Below are positions 47,601 through 59,300 of a stretch of DNA of 64,000 bases, in pieces; the first letter of the stretch is position 1; every line of letters begins with the position of its first letter. This DNA is from Isoperla grammatica (taxonomy: Eukaryota; Arthropoda; Insecta; Plecoptera; Perlodidae). Under the pieces are notes generated by a model. It ran no database searches. It was not told the DNA's origin and was given only the letters and a program-made list of their open reading frames with translations. The stretch is taken from contig OX246743.1 of assembly GCA_945910005.1 (NCBI GenBank), positions 43,186,736 through 43,250,735 of the forward strand. The letters are read 5' to 3'. A program made the translations under genes and the position numbers.

Positions 47601-49118
47601 CTTGCCAAGTATAAACCAACAGGTGTGAGGTTGAGTAGTCCCGTGCACACCATTTAATACTGACCAAACAAAAATCTAAACCAACTGGTGAAAAGGGATC
47701 ATTCCCTATGTGCACCATTTAAAAAATGACATAAGAAACTTGCCAAGTATAAACCAACCGGTGTGAGGTTGAGTATTCCCGTGCACACCATTTAATACTG
47801 AACAAAACAAAAATCTAAACCAACTGGTGTAAGGTGATCGTTCCCTATGTGCACCATTTAAAAAATGACATAAGAAACTTGCCAAGTATAAACCAACAGG
47901 TGTGAGGTTGAGTATTCCCGTGCACACCATTTAATACTGAACAAAACAAAGATCTTAACCAACAGGTGTGAGGTGCGTATCCCCGTGCACACCATTAAAA
48001 AATGACATAAGAAACTTGCCAAGTATAAACCAACAGGTGTGAGGTTGAGTAGTCCCGTGCACACCATTTAATACTGAACAAAACAAAAATCTAAACCAAC
48101 TGGTGTAAGGTGATCGTTCCCTATGTGCACCATTTAAAAAATGACATAAGAAACTTGCCAAGTATAAACCAACAGGTGTGAGGTTGAGTATTCCCGTGCA
48201 CACCATTTAATACTGAACAAAAAAAAATCTAAACCAACTGGTGTAAGGTGATCGTTCCCTATGTGCAACATTTAAAAAATGACATAAGAAACTTGCCAAG
48301 TATAAACCAACAGGTGTGAGGTTGAGTATTCCCGTGCACACCTTTTAATACTGAACAAAACAAAAATCTAAACCAACTGGTGTAAGGTGATCGTTTCCTA
48401 TGTGCACCATTTAAAACATGACATAAGAAACTTGCCAAGTATAAACCAACAGGTGTGAGGTTGAGTATTCCCGTGCACACCATTTAATACCTACTGAACA
48501 AAACAAAAATCTAAACCAACAGGTGTGAGGTGCGTATCCCCGTGCACACCACTTAAAAAATGACATAAGAAACTTGCCAAGTATAAACCAACAGGTGTGA
48601 GGTTGAGTAGTCCCGTGCACACCATTTAATACTGAACAAAACAAAACTCTAAACCAACTGGTGTAAGGTGATCGTTCCCTATGTGCACCATTTAAAAAAT
48701 GACATAATAAACTTGCCAAGTATAAACCAACAGGTGTGAGGTTGAGTAGTCCCGTGCACACCATTTAATACTGAACAAAACAAAAATCTAAACCAACCGG
48801 TGTAAGGTGATCGTTCCCTATGTGCACCATTTAAAAAATTACATAAGAAACTTGCCAAGTATAAACCAACAGGTGTGAGGTTGAGTAGTCCCGTGCACAC
48901 CATTTAATACTGAACAAAACAAAAATCTAAACCAACTGGTGTAAAGGGGTCGTTCCCTATGTGCACAATTTAAAAAATTACATAGGAAACTTGCCAAGTA
49001 TAAACCAACAGGTGTGAGGTTGAGTAGTCCCGTGCACACCATTTAATACTGAACTAAACAAAAATCTAAACCAACTGGTGTAAGGTGATCTTTCCCTATG
49101 TGCACCATTTAAAAAATG

Positions 49119-49562
49119 TAGGGCTGCCCAACGATAAAAAAAATCATATCGATATCGCGGGAAGAAATATCGATATCGCGTCGCGATATCGAAGTTTTCA
49201 AGTGACGTATCGATATCGGCGATATCGCCACATTGAAACTTTTCTCGTCTGTTTTTAGGATTTACAGGCCAGCTAGAGGTCATTCATTAAACAATATTAC
49301 GTAAAGAAATATTTAAGCTTTGAAATGTCTTACTATGTGTGTCAATTTGTTTGTTGTACTATTCAAATTGTAAAATATCCACACAAAACAGCGATGGTGT
49401 GGTTGGCGTGACGTGATACGTAATCGGTTTTTTGTATCAATTAGCTTATTAGGCACAAGTTCGATATCGTGGTATGTACGATATATTAATTCTATATCGA
49501 TATCGAATTATTTATCTATTATCGATATTGTATCGAATTATCGATATCGTTGGGCAGCCCTA
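49119..49562. mobile_element. hAT-type MITE inserted in the satellite, 444 bp
   Basis: The ends are perfect 18-bp inverted repeats, TAGGGCTGCCCAACGATA on the left and its complement on the right. An exact 8-bp target duplication AAAAAATG (49111-49118 and 49563-49570) flanks it; these bases occur once in uninterrupted satellite units. The 8-bp duplication and TAGGG-type ends are hallmarks of hAT elements. The interior is rich in ATCGATATCG palindromes and has no transposase frame. Confidence 0.93.
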
Positions 49563-50408
49563 AAAAAATGACATGAGAAACTTGCCAAGTATAAACCAAC
49601 AGGTGTGAGGTTGAGTAGTCGCGTGCACACCATTTAATACTGAACAAAACAAAAATCTAAACCAACTGGTGTAAGGTGATCGTTCCCTATGTGCACCATT
49701 TAAAAAATGACATAAGAAACTTGCCAAGTATAAACCAACAGGTGTGAGGTTGAGTATTCCCGTGCACACCATTTAATACTGAACAAAAAAAAAATCTAAA
49801 CCAACTGGTGTAAGGTGATCGTTCCCTATGTGCACCATTTAAAAAATGACATAAGAAACTTGCCAAGTATAAACCAACAGGTGTGAGGTTGAGTATTCCC
49901 GTGCACACCATTTAATACTGAACAAAACAAAAATCTAAACCAACAGGTGTGAGGTGCGTATCCCAGTGCACACCATTTAAAAAATGACATAAGAAACTTG
50001 CCAAGTATAAACCAACAGGTGTGAGGTTGAGTATTCCCGTGCACACCATTTAATACTGAACAAAACAAAAATCTAAACCAACAGGTGTGAGGTGCGTATC
50101 CCAGTGCACACCATTTAAAAAATGACATAAGAAACTTGCCAAGTATAAACCAACAGGTGTGAGGTTGAGTAGTCCCGTGCACACCATTGAATACTGAAAA
50201 AAAAAAAAATCTAAACCAACTGACGTGTAAGGTGATCGTTCCCTATGTGCACCATTTAAAAAATGACATAAGAAACTTGCCAAGTATAAACCAACAGGTG
50301 TGATGTTGAGTATTCCCGTGCACACCTTTTAATACTGAACAAAACAAAAATCTAAACCAACTGGTGTAAGGTGATCGTTTCCTATGTGCACCATTTAAAA
50401 CATGACCC

Positions 50409-52826
50409 TCCGCCCACAGAACTAAACTCTTAGATTCATTCCACTCCTTCAACACCCGCGAAACTATTACTTCTCCAACCCGTGTGACTAGCACTAGTAG
50501 TACCCTCATTGACAATATTTTCACCTCCCTTGATAATACCCTGTTCTCAGTAAACTCTTATAACCCAGGCCTCTCTGACCACCACTTTCTCACAATTTCT
50601 CTTGGTCTCTCCAATGTGGAGCCAAAGCCTAAAATTTTAAAACGTCTTATTAACAGTACCAATACAGACTATTTCCGTTCTCTTCTAAGCCAGGAAGTGT
50701 GGCATTCTCTTAATTCTGTTGCTGATGCTGACCAACTGTTCTCATCATTTCTATCAACTTTCTTACATCATTTTAATACGGCTTTCCCACGCAAAAGCTA
50801 CTCCCCTAGGAAAACACCAGCAAGCCCTTGGATCTCTCACGAGCTACGTATGGAAGCTCAAAACCTGCGGTCTCTTCATCTAAAAGTTAAACTCTCCAAC
50901 AACAGTCACGATTCCAAACAACAATACCTCAACCTTAAAAAATCTCATAGGAGAAACATCCGCCAGGCTAAACTCCACTTTAACGATAATGTAATAACTT
51001 CTTCTAACAACATTGCCAAAGCAACATGGTCCATGATTAAATCACAGACCATGGCTCCCACACCCAAAGTAAACCTTTCAATTGTTGCTAACAAACAGAC
51101 AATCTCGGACCCCGGCTCCCTTGCAGACCATTTTAATAACTTCTTTTTAAACTCAAACATATCAAGTCAGCCTTCTTCCAGCCACCCCAATCACCCTGCC
51201 TCCCTTGTGCACACCAACACCTATCACAAAAAAAATCCCCCTGACCCCTCTATATTCGTCTACCCCACCACTGAAATCGAAGTGGTTCAAGTAGCAAAAA
51301 AACTAGGATCCAAACACTCTAGTGGATTAGATGAAATTCCCGGATCTCTTCTGGCTAAATGTGCACCTTATATTGCTGCCCCCTTAACATTCTTAATCAA
51401 CGAGTCATTTTCTTCTGGTATTTTCCCATCTCAACTTAAGAATGCCAGAGTGATACCAATTTACAAACACAAAGGTACAAAAACAGACATGAATAATTAT
51501 AGGCCTATCTCCATCCTCTCATCCTTTTCCAAGATTTTTGAACACATTATGCATGACCGACTACTATCCTTTCTAAACTATAACTCTCTTTTATCACCCA
51601 GCCAGCATGGTTTCCTAAAAAATAAATCCACCACTACTGCAATCTTTAGCTTCCTCTCTCCTCTTTACTCCGCTCTGGACAAAGGAGAGCATGCTGTGGG
51701 CCTTTTCTATGATTTAAGCAAGGCTTTTGATACCATCGACCACAAAATTCTTCTCACAAAGCTAGAAAGCTTTGGTATAAGAGGAGTAGCCCTCAAATGG
51801 ATGGCCTCATACCTGTCCGGCCGGACCCAAGCAGTAGAAATCCAGGCTTCGGTAAATAACTCGACTCACAAATTTTTATCTCCACCAAGAACTCTGGTCA
51901 CCGGGGTCCCTCAGGGCTCAATCTTGGGCCCTTTGGCCTTCATTCTATATGTCGATGATCTGCAGGGTTGTCTAAACGAAGGTACCCTGACACAATACGC
52001 CGATGACTCGAGCCACCTCTTAACTCTCCCTAAAGATTGTGCCCCTGCCCTCCCAGCACTGGTGAACGAACAAGCTTCTCTGATGTCCTCCTACTGCCAC
52101 ATCAATCTTTTAACTCTCTCACTGCCCAAGACCATTTATCTTTACTTCCACACCCCCCAAAATGCTCCAACATCCAGTCCCTTAGTCCGGCTTGACGATA
52201 AAAGTATTGCCCGCACCAACTCTGCCAAGTTGCTAGGCCTGAACGTCACCGAAACATTAGACTGGTCCATCCACATTGAACAAGTCACCTCCAAAATCAA
52301 TAGTGGCTGTTTCATGCTTAGGAAACTGAAACAAATAGTTCACCCTCATGTTCTCAAATTAGTTTATTTTTCTCATATTCACTCACACTTATCATATGGC
52401 ATACTATTTTGGGGTGCATCCCCACAATCAACTAGACTCTTCATCCTCCAGAAGAGGGCTATCCGCATTATTGCTGGGGTATCCAGAAAGCATTCTTGCC
52501 GAGAGCTCTTCAAAGATCTGGGAATACCAACTCTTGCGGGTTCCCTGATTCAAGCGGCATCAATTTTTGTTCGGTTAAATCCTAATCTGTTCCCTTTAAA
52601 CATAACAGTTCACTCCCATTTCACAAGGTCAAACCTCCAAATTCGTATCCCCACCCACAATCTGTCTCTATTCTCCAAAAGCCCTAAGTACTTGGCCCTA
52701 ACCATCTTCAACAAGCTTCCCAACAACATCAAAACATCCCCCACCATAGCTTCCTTTAAAGCTAATTTGAAATCCTTTGTCACATCCAAGAGCTTCTACT
52801 CCCTCCAAGAATACTTCTCTTCTTAA
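50409..52826 (+). CDS. Non-LTR retrotransposon ORF2: partial endonuclease and reverse transcriptase
   Basis: The frame is open from the truncation point to TAA at 52824-52826, with no internal stop or frameshift. A GTG at 50484 is not a real start, because the protein is cut at its 5' side by the truncation. In order: the tail of an apurinic-like endonuclease (TLIDNIFTS...LSDHHFLTISL), a linker with a basic region near 50940-50975, and the reverse transcriptase palm and fingers (NNYRPISIL near 51492, FYDLSKAFDTID near 51704, GVPQGSILGPL near 51907, FILYVDDL, and the catalytic YADD at 51996). A C-terminal segment follows (HSHLSYGILFWG, LQKRAIRIIAG, IPTLAGSLIQAASIFVRLNP). It copies element RNA at the target site in intact family members. 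This copy lacks most of the endonuclease and any ORF1, so it cannot be autonomous. Confidence 0.95.
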   Translation, partial: SAHRTKLLDSFHSFNTRETITSPTRVTSTSSTLIDNIFTSLDNTLFSVNSYNPGLSDHHFLTISLGLSNVEPKPKILKRLINSTNTDYFRSLLSQEVWHSLNSVADADQLFSSFLSTFLHHFNTAFPRKSYSPRKTPASPWISHELRMEAQNLRSLHLKVKLSNNSHDSKQQYLNLKKSHRRNIRQAKLHFNDNVITSSNNIAKATWSMIKSQTMAPTPKVNLSIVANKQTISDPGSLADHFNNFFLNSNISSQPSSSHPNHPASLVHTNTYHKKNPPDPSIFVYPTTEIEVVQVAKKLGSKHSSGLDEIPGSLLAKCAPYIAAPLTFLINESFSSGIFPSQLKNARVIPIYKHKGTKTDMNNYRPISILSSFSKIFEHIMHDRLLSFLNYNSLLSPSQHGFLKNKSTTTAIFSFLSPLYSALDKGEHAVGLFYDLSKAFDTIDHKILLTKLESFGIRGVALKWMASYLSGRTQAVEIQASVNNSTHKFLSPPRTLVTGVPQGSILGPLAFILYVDDLQGCLNEGTLTQYADDSSHLLTLPKDCAPALPALVNEQASLMSSYCHINLLTLSLPKTIYLYFHTPQNAPTSSPLVRLDDKSIARTNSAKLLGLNVTETLDWSIHIEQVTSKINSGCFMLRKLKQIVHPHVLKLVYFSHIHSHLSYGILFWGASPQSTRLFILQKRAIRIIAGVSRKHSCRELFKDLGIPTLAGSLIQAASIFVRLNPNLFPLNITVHSHFTRSNLQIRIPTHNLSLFSKSPKYLALTIFNKLPNNIKTSPTIASFKANLKSFVTSKSFYSLQEYFSS

Positions 52827-52839
52827 CTGTAAATACTAC

Positions 52840-53340
52840 TACTATGCTCTTATTATATTGTTTTATCTTAAGTGTATTTCATTTATAGCCACTCTCTTTT
52901 GCTATCATGTCGGTTTTACCATTTGTGCACATTATTGTATGCCCGCTCTCATTTACAATCATGTTAGATTTATACCTTGTGTGCAGTTTTGTGTATAGCC
53001 TCTCACTCTTATTCTCATGCTAGAATTACACCATAGGCTATACCATTTCACCTGACCTGGTGACCATTATATTAAACCAATTCATTGTAGCCCTATAGCT
53101 GGTCCTTTTTATAATCCTATTTTGATATTATCCAGTATGCGCATATTATTGTAACCGCTCTCTTTAATAATCATGTTAGCATTATACCATATGTGCATCT
53201 CTTTGTATAGCCGCTATCTTTTATAATTATGCTTATATTATACCGTTTGTGCATTTCATGGTACAACCTGCCCTTATTATGATTATGTTAGCATTTTATT
53301 TTATTCTATTTTATTTTATTGCACTAATTTTACTGTACTC
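52840..53340 (+). repeat. Internal repeats in the retrotransposon 3' untranslated region
   Basis: A block of about 65-75 bp recurs about five times with much divergence: ATCATGTTAGCATTATACCAT..GTGCAT followed by TTTGTATAGCCGCTCTC-like text. Copies centre at about 52900, 52965, 53025, 53180 and 53240. Confidence 0.6.
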
Positions 53341-56300
53341 TTACCATAAATTGCATTATTGTATGTGTTAGCCAATAAGAGTATCTGGCACCCTGTATCA
53401 GCCAGCTGTTTATAAAATTGTAAATATCTGTAAAATAATCTGACGAAACCAATATTTGTACCATGTACAGGTCTGATGGTGAATAAAAATCTTATCTTAT
53501 CTTATCTTATCTTATAAGAAACTTGCCAAGTATAAACCAACAGGTGTGAGGTTGAGTATTCCCGTGCACACCATTTAATACTGAACAAAACAAAAATCTA
53601 AACCAACAGGTGTGAGGTGCGTATCCCAGTGCACACCATTTAAAAAATGACATAAGAAACTTGCCAAGTATAAACCAACAGGTGTGAGGTTGAGTAGTCC
53701 CGTGCACACCATTTAATACTTAACAAAACAAAAATCTAAACCAACTGGTGTAAGGTGATAGTTCCCTGTTTGTGCACCATTTAAAAAATGACATAAGAAA
53801 CTTGCCAAGTATAAACCAACAGGTGTGAGGTTGAGTAGTCCCGTGCACACCATTTAATACTGAACAAAACAAAAATCTAAACCAACTGGTGTAAATGGAT
53901 CGTTCCCTATGTGCACCATTTAAAAAATGACATACGAAACTTGCCAAGTATAAACCAACAGGTGTGAGGTTGAGTAGTCCCGTGCACACCATTTAATACT
54001 GAACAAAACAAAAATCTAAACCAACTGGTGTAAGGTGATCGTTCCCTATGTGCACCATTTAAAAAATGACATAAGAAACTTGCCAAGTATAAACCAACAG
54101 GTGTGAGGTTGAGTAGTCCCGTGCACACCATTTAATACTAAACAAACCAAAAATCTAAACCAACTGTTGTAAAGGGATCGTTCCCTGTGTGCACCATTTA
54201 AAAAATGACATAAGAAACTTGCCAAGTATAAACCAACAGGTGTGAGGTTGAGTAGTCCCGTGCACACCATTTAATACTGAACAAAAAAAAATCTAAACCA
54301 ACTGGTGTAAGGTGATCGTTCCCCATGTGAACCATTTAAAAAATGACATAAGAACCTTGCCAAGTATAAACCAACAAGTGGGAGGTTGTCTATTCCCGTG
54401 CACACCATTTTATACTGAACAAAACAAAAATCTAAACCAACAGGTGTGAGGTGCGTATCCCCGTGCACACCATATAAAAAATGACATAAGAAACTTGCCA
54501 AGTATAAACCAACAGGTGTGAGGTTGAGTATTCCCGTGCACACCATTTAATACTGAACAAAACAAAAATGTAAACCAACAGGTGTGAGGTGCGTATCCCC
54601 GTGCACACCACTTAAAAAATGACATAAGAAACTTGCCAAGTATAAACCAACAGGTGTGAGGTTGAGTAGTCCCCTGCACACCATTTAATACTTAACAAAA
54701 CAAAAATCTAAACCAACTGGTGTAAGGTGATCGTTCCCTATGTGCACCATTTAAAAAATGACATAAGAAACTTGCCAAGTATAAACCAACAGGTGTGAGG
54801 TTGAGTAGTCCCGTGCACACCATTTAATACTGAACAAAACAAAAATCTAAACCAACTGGTGTGAAGGGATTGTTCGATATGTGCACCATTTAAAAAATGA
54901 CATAAGAAACTTGCCAAGTATAAACCAACAGGTGTGAGGTTGAGTAGTCCCGTGCACACCATTTAATACTGAACAAAACAAAAATCTAAACCAACTGGTG
55001 TAAGGTGATCGTTCCCTATGTGCACCATTTAAAAAATGACATAAGAAACTTGCCAAGTATAAACCAACAGGTGTGAGGTTGAGTAGTCCCGTGCACACCA
55101 TTTAATACTTAACAAACTAAAAATCTAAACCAACTGGTGTAAAGGGATCGTTCCCTGTGTGCACCATTTAAAAAATGACATAAGAAACTTGCCAAGTATA
55201 AACCAACAGGTGTGGTTGAGTAGTCCCGTGCACACCATTTAATACTGAAAAAAAAAAAATCTAAACCAACTGGTGTAAGGTGATCGTTCCCTATGTGCAC
55301 CATTTAAAAAATGACATAAGAAACTTGCCAAGTATAAACCAACAGGTGTGAGGTTGAGTATTCCCGTGCACACCATTTAATACTGAACAAAACAAAAATC
55401 TAAACCAACAGGTGTGAGGTGCGTATCCCCGTGCACACCATATAAAAAATGACATAAGAAACTTGCCAAGTATAAACCAACAGGTGTGAGGTTGAGTAGT
55501 CCCGTGCACACCATTTAATACTGAACAAAACAAAAATCTAATCCAACTGGTGTAAGGTGATCGTTCCCTATGTGCACCATTTAAAAAATGACATAAGAAA
55601 CTTGCCAAGTATAAACCAACAGGTGTGAGGTTGAGTAGTCCCGTGCACACCATTTAATACTGAACAAAACAAAAATCTAAACCAACTGGTGTAAGGTGAT
55701 CGTTCCCTATGTGCACCATTTAAAAAATGACATAATAAACTTGCCAAGTATAAACCAACAGGTGTGAGGTTGAGTATTCCCGTGCACACCATTTAATACT
55801 GAACAAAACAAAAATCTAAACCAACTGGTGGGTGGTGATCGTTCCCTATGTGCACCATTTAAAAAATGACATAAGAAACTTGCCAAGTATAAACCAACAG
55901 GTGTGAGGTTGAGTAGTCCCGTGCACACCATTTAATACTGAAAAAAACAAAAATCTAAACCAACTGGTGTAAGGTGATCGTTCCCTATGTGCACCATTTA
56001 AAAAATGACATAAGAAACTTGCCAAGTATAAACCAACAGGTGTGAGGTTGAGTAGTCCCGTGCACACCATTTAATACTTAACAAAACAAAAATCTAAACC
56101 AACTGGTGTAAGGTGATCGTTCCCTGTTTGTGCACCATTTAAAAAATGACATAAGAAACTTGCCAAGTATAAACCAACAGGTGTGAGGTTGAGTAGTCCC
56201 GTGCACACCATTTAATACTGAACAAAACAAAAATCTAAACCAACTGGTGTAAAGGGATCGTTCCCTGTGTGCACCATTTAAAAAATGACATAAGAAACTT

Positions 56301-59300
56301 GCCAAGTATAAACCAACAGGTGTGAGGTTGAGTAGTCCCGTGCACACCATTTAATACTGAACAAAAAAAAAATCTAAACCAACTGGTGTAAGGTGATCGT
56401 TCCCTATGTGCACCATTTAAAAAATGACATAAGAAACTTGCCAAGTATAAACCAACATGTGGGAGGTTGTGTATTCCCGTGCACACCATTTAATACTGAA
56501 CAAAACAAAAATCTAAACCAACAGGTGTGAGGTGCGTATCCCCGTGCACACCATATAAAAAATGACATAAGAAACTTGCCAAGTATAAACCAACAGGTGT
56601 GAGGTTGAGTATTCCCGTGCACACCATTTAATACTGAACAGAACAAAAATCTAAACCAACAGGTGTGAGGTGCGTATCCCCGTGCACACCATTTAAAAAA
56701 TGACATAAGAAACTTGCCAAGTATAAACCAACAGGTGTGAGGTTGAGTAGTCCCGTGCACACCATTTAATACTGAACAAAACAAAAATCTAAACCAACTG
56801 GTGTAAGGTGATCGTTCCCTATGTGCACCATTTAAAAAATGACATAAGAAACTTGCCAAGTATAAACCAACAGGTGTGAGGTTGAGTATTCCCGTGCACA
56901 CCATTTAATACTGAACAAAACAAAAATCTAAACCAACAGGTGTGAGGTGCGTATCCCCGTGCACACCATTTAAAAAATGACATAAGAAACTTGCCAAGTA
57001 TAAACCAACAGGTGTGAGGTTGAGTAGTCCCGTGCACACCATTTAATACTGAACAAAACAAAAATCTAAACCAACTGGTGCAAGGTGATCGTTCCCTATG
57101 TGCACCATTTAAAAAATGACATAAGAAACTTGCCAAGTATAAACCAACAGGTGTGAGGTTGAGTATTCCCGTGCACACCATTTAATACTGAACAAAACAA
57201 AAATCTAAACCAACAGGTGTGAGGTGCGTATCCCCGTGCACACCATTTAAAAAATGACATAAGAAACTTGCCAAGTATAAACCAACAGGTGTGAGGTTGA
57301 GTCGTCCCGTGCACACCATTTAATACTGAACAAAACAAAAATCTAAACCAACTGGTGTAAGGTGATCGTTCCCCATGTGCACCATTTAAAAAATGACATA
57401 AGAAACTTGCCAAGTATAAACCAACAGGTGTGAGGTTGAGTAGTCCCGTGCACACCATTTAATACTGAACAAAACAAAAATCTAAACCAACTGGTGTAAA
57501 GGGATCGTTCCCTATGTGCACCATTTAAAAAATGACATAAGAAACTTGCCAAGTATAAACCAACAGGTGTGAGGTTGAGTAGTCCCGTGCACACCATTTA
57601 GTACTGAACAAAACAAAAATCTAAACCAACTGGTGTAAAGGGGTCGTTCCCTATGTGCACAATTTAAAAAATGAAGTAAGAAACTTGCCAAGTATAAACC
57701 AACAGGTGTGAGGTTGAGTAGTCCCGTGCACACCATTTAATACTGAACAAAACAAAAATCTAAACCAACTGGTGTAAGGTGATCGTTCCCTATGTGCACC
57801 ATTTAAAAAATGACATAAGAAACTTGCCGAGTATAAACCAACAGGTGTGAGGTTGAGTATTCCGGTGCACACCATTTAATACTGAACAAAACAAAAATCT
57901 AAACTAACAGGTGTGAGGTTGAGTATTCCGGTGCACACCATTTAATACTGAACAAAACAAAAATCTAAACCAACAGGTGTGAGGTGCGTATCCCCGTGCA
58001 CATCATTTAAAAAATGACATAAGAAACTTGCCAAGTATAAACCAACAGGTGTGAGGTTGAGTATTCCCGTGCACACCATTTAATACTGAACAAAACAAAA
58101 ATCTAAACCAACTGGTGTCAGGTGATCGTTCCCTATGTGCACCATTTAAAAAATGACATAAGAAACTTGCCAAGTATAAACCAACAGGTGTGAGGTTGAG
58201 TAGTCCCGTGCACACCATTTAATACTGAACAAAACAAAAATCTAAACCAACTGGTGTAAAGGGATCGTTCCCTATGTGCACAATTTAAAAAATGACATAA
58301 GAAACTTGCCAAGTATAAACCAACAGGTGTGAGGTTGAGTAGTCCCGTGCACACCATTTAATACTGAACAAAACAAAAATCTAAACCAACTGGTGTAAGG
58401 TGATCTTTCCCTATGGGCACCATTTAAAAAATGACATAAGAAACTTGCCAAGTATAAACCAACAGGTGTGAGGTTGAGTATTCCCGTGCACACCATTTAA
58501 TACTGAACAAATTAAAAATCTTAACCAACATGTGTAAGGTGATCGTTCCCTATGTGCACCATTTAAAAAATGACATAAGAAACTTGCCAAGTATAAACCA
58601 ACAGGTGTGAGGTTGAGTATTCCCCTGCACACCATTTAATACTGAACAAAACAAAAATCTAAACCAACTGGTGTAAGGTGATCGTTCCCTATGTGCACCA
58701 TTTAAAAAATGACATAAGAAACTTGCCAAGTATAAACCAACAGGTGTGAGGTTAAGTAGTCCCGTGCACACCATTTAATACTGAACAAAACAAAAATCTA
58801 AACCAACTGGTGTAAAGGGATCGTTCTCTATGTGCACAATTTAAAAAATGACGTAAGAAACTTGCCAAGTATAAACCAACAGGTGTGAGGTTGAGTAGTC
58901 CCGTGCACACCATTTAATACTGAACAAAACAAAAATCTAAATCAACTGGTGTAAAGGGATCGTTCCCTATGTGCACCATTTAAAAAATGACATAAGAAAC
59001 TTGCCAAGTATAAACCAACAGGTGTGAGGTTGAGTATTCCCGTGCACGCCATTTAATACTGAACAAAACTTAAATCTAAACCAACAGGTGTTAGGTGCGT
59101 ATCCCCGTGCACACCATTTAAAAAATGACATAAGAAACTTGCCAAGTATAAACCAACAGGTGTTAGGTTGAGTTGTCCCGTGCACACCATTTTATACTGA
59201 ACAAAACAAAAATCTAAACCAACTGGTGTAAGGTGATCGTTCCCTATGTGCACCATTTAAAAATTACATAAGAAACTTGCCAAGTATAAACCAACAGGTG

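Larger units (their letters stand above)
50407..53515 (+). mobile_element. 5'-truncated non-LTR retrotransposon inserted in the satellite
   Basis: The satellite stops at AAAACATGAC (50406) and resumes at about 53516 with AAGAAACTTGCC. Between them are the end of an endonuclease domain, a full reverse transcriptase frame, a 3' untranslated region of about 0.7 kb and a (TCTTA)n tail after AATAAAAA. No target duplication longer than two bases is visible. The intact frame and undecayed tail indicate a recent insertion. The clade is jockey/CR1-like by motif style, but no finer assignment can be made by eye. Confidence 0.95.

Noticed and set aside
50945..51160. 71-codon antisense frame inside the reverse transcriptase ORF
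   Set aside because: Shadow of the retrotransposon ORF on the opposite strand.
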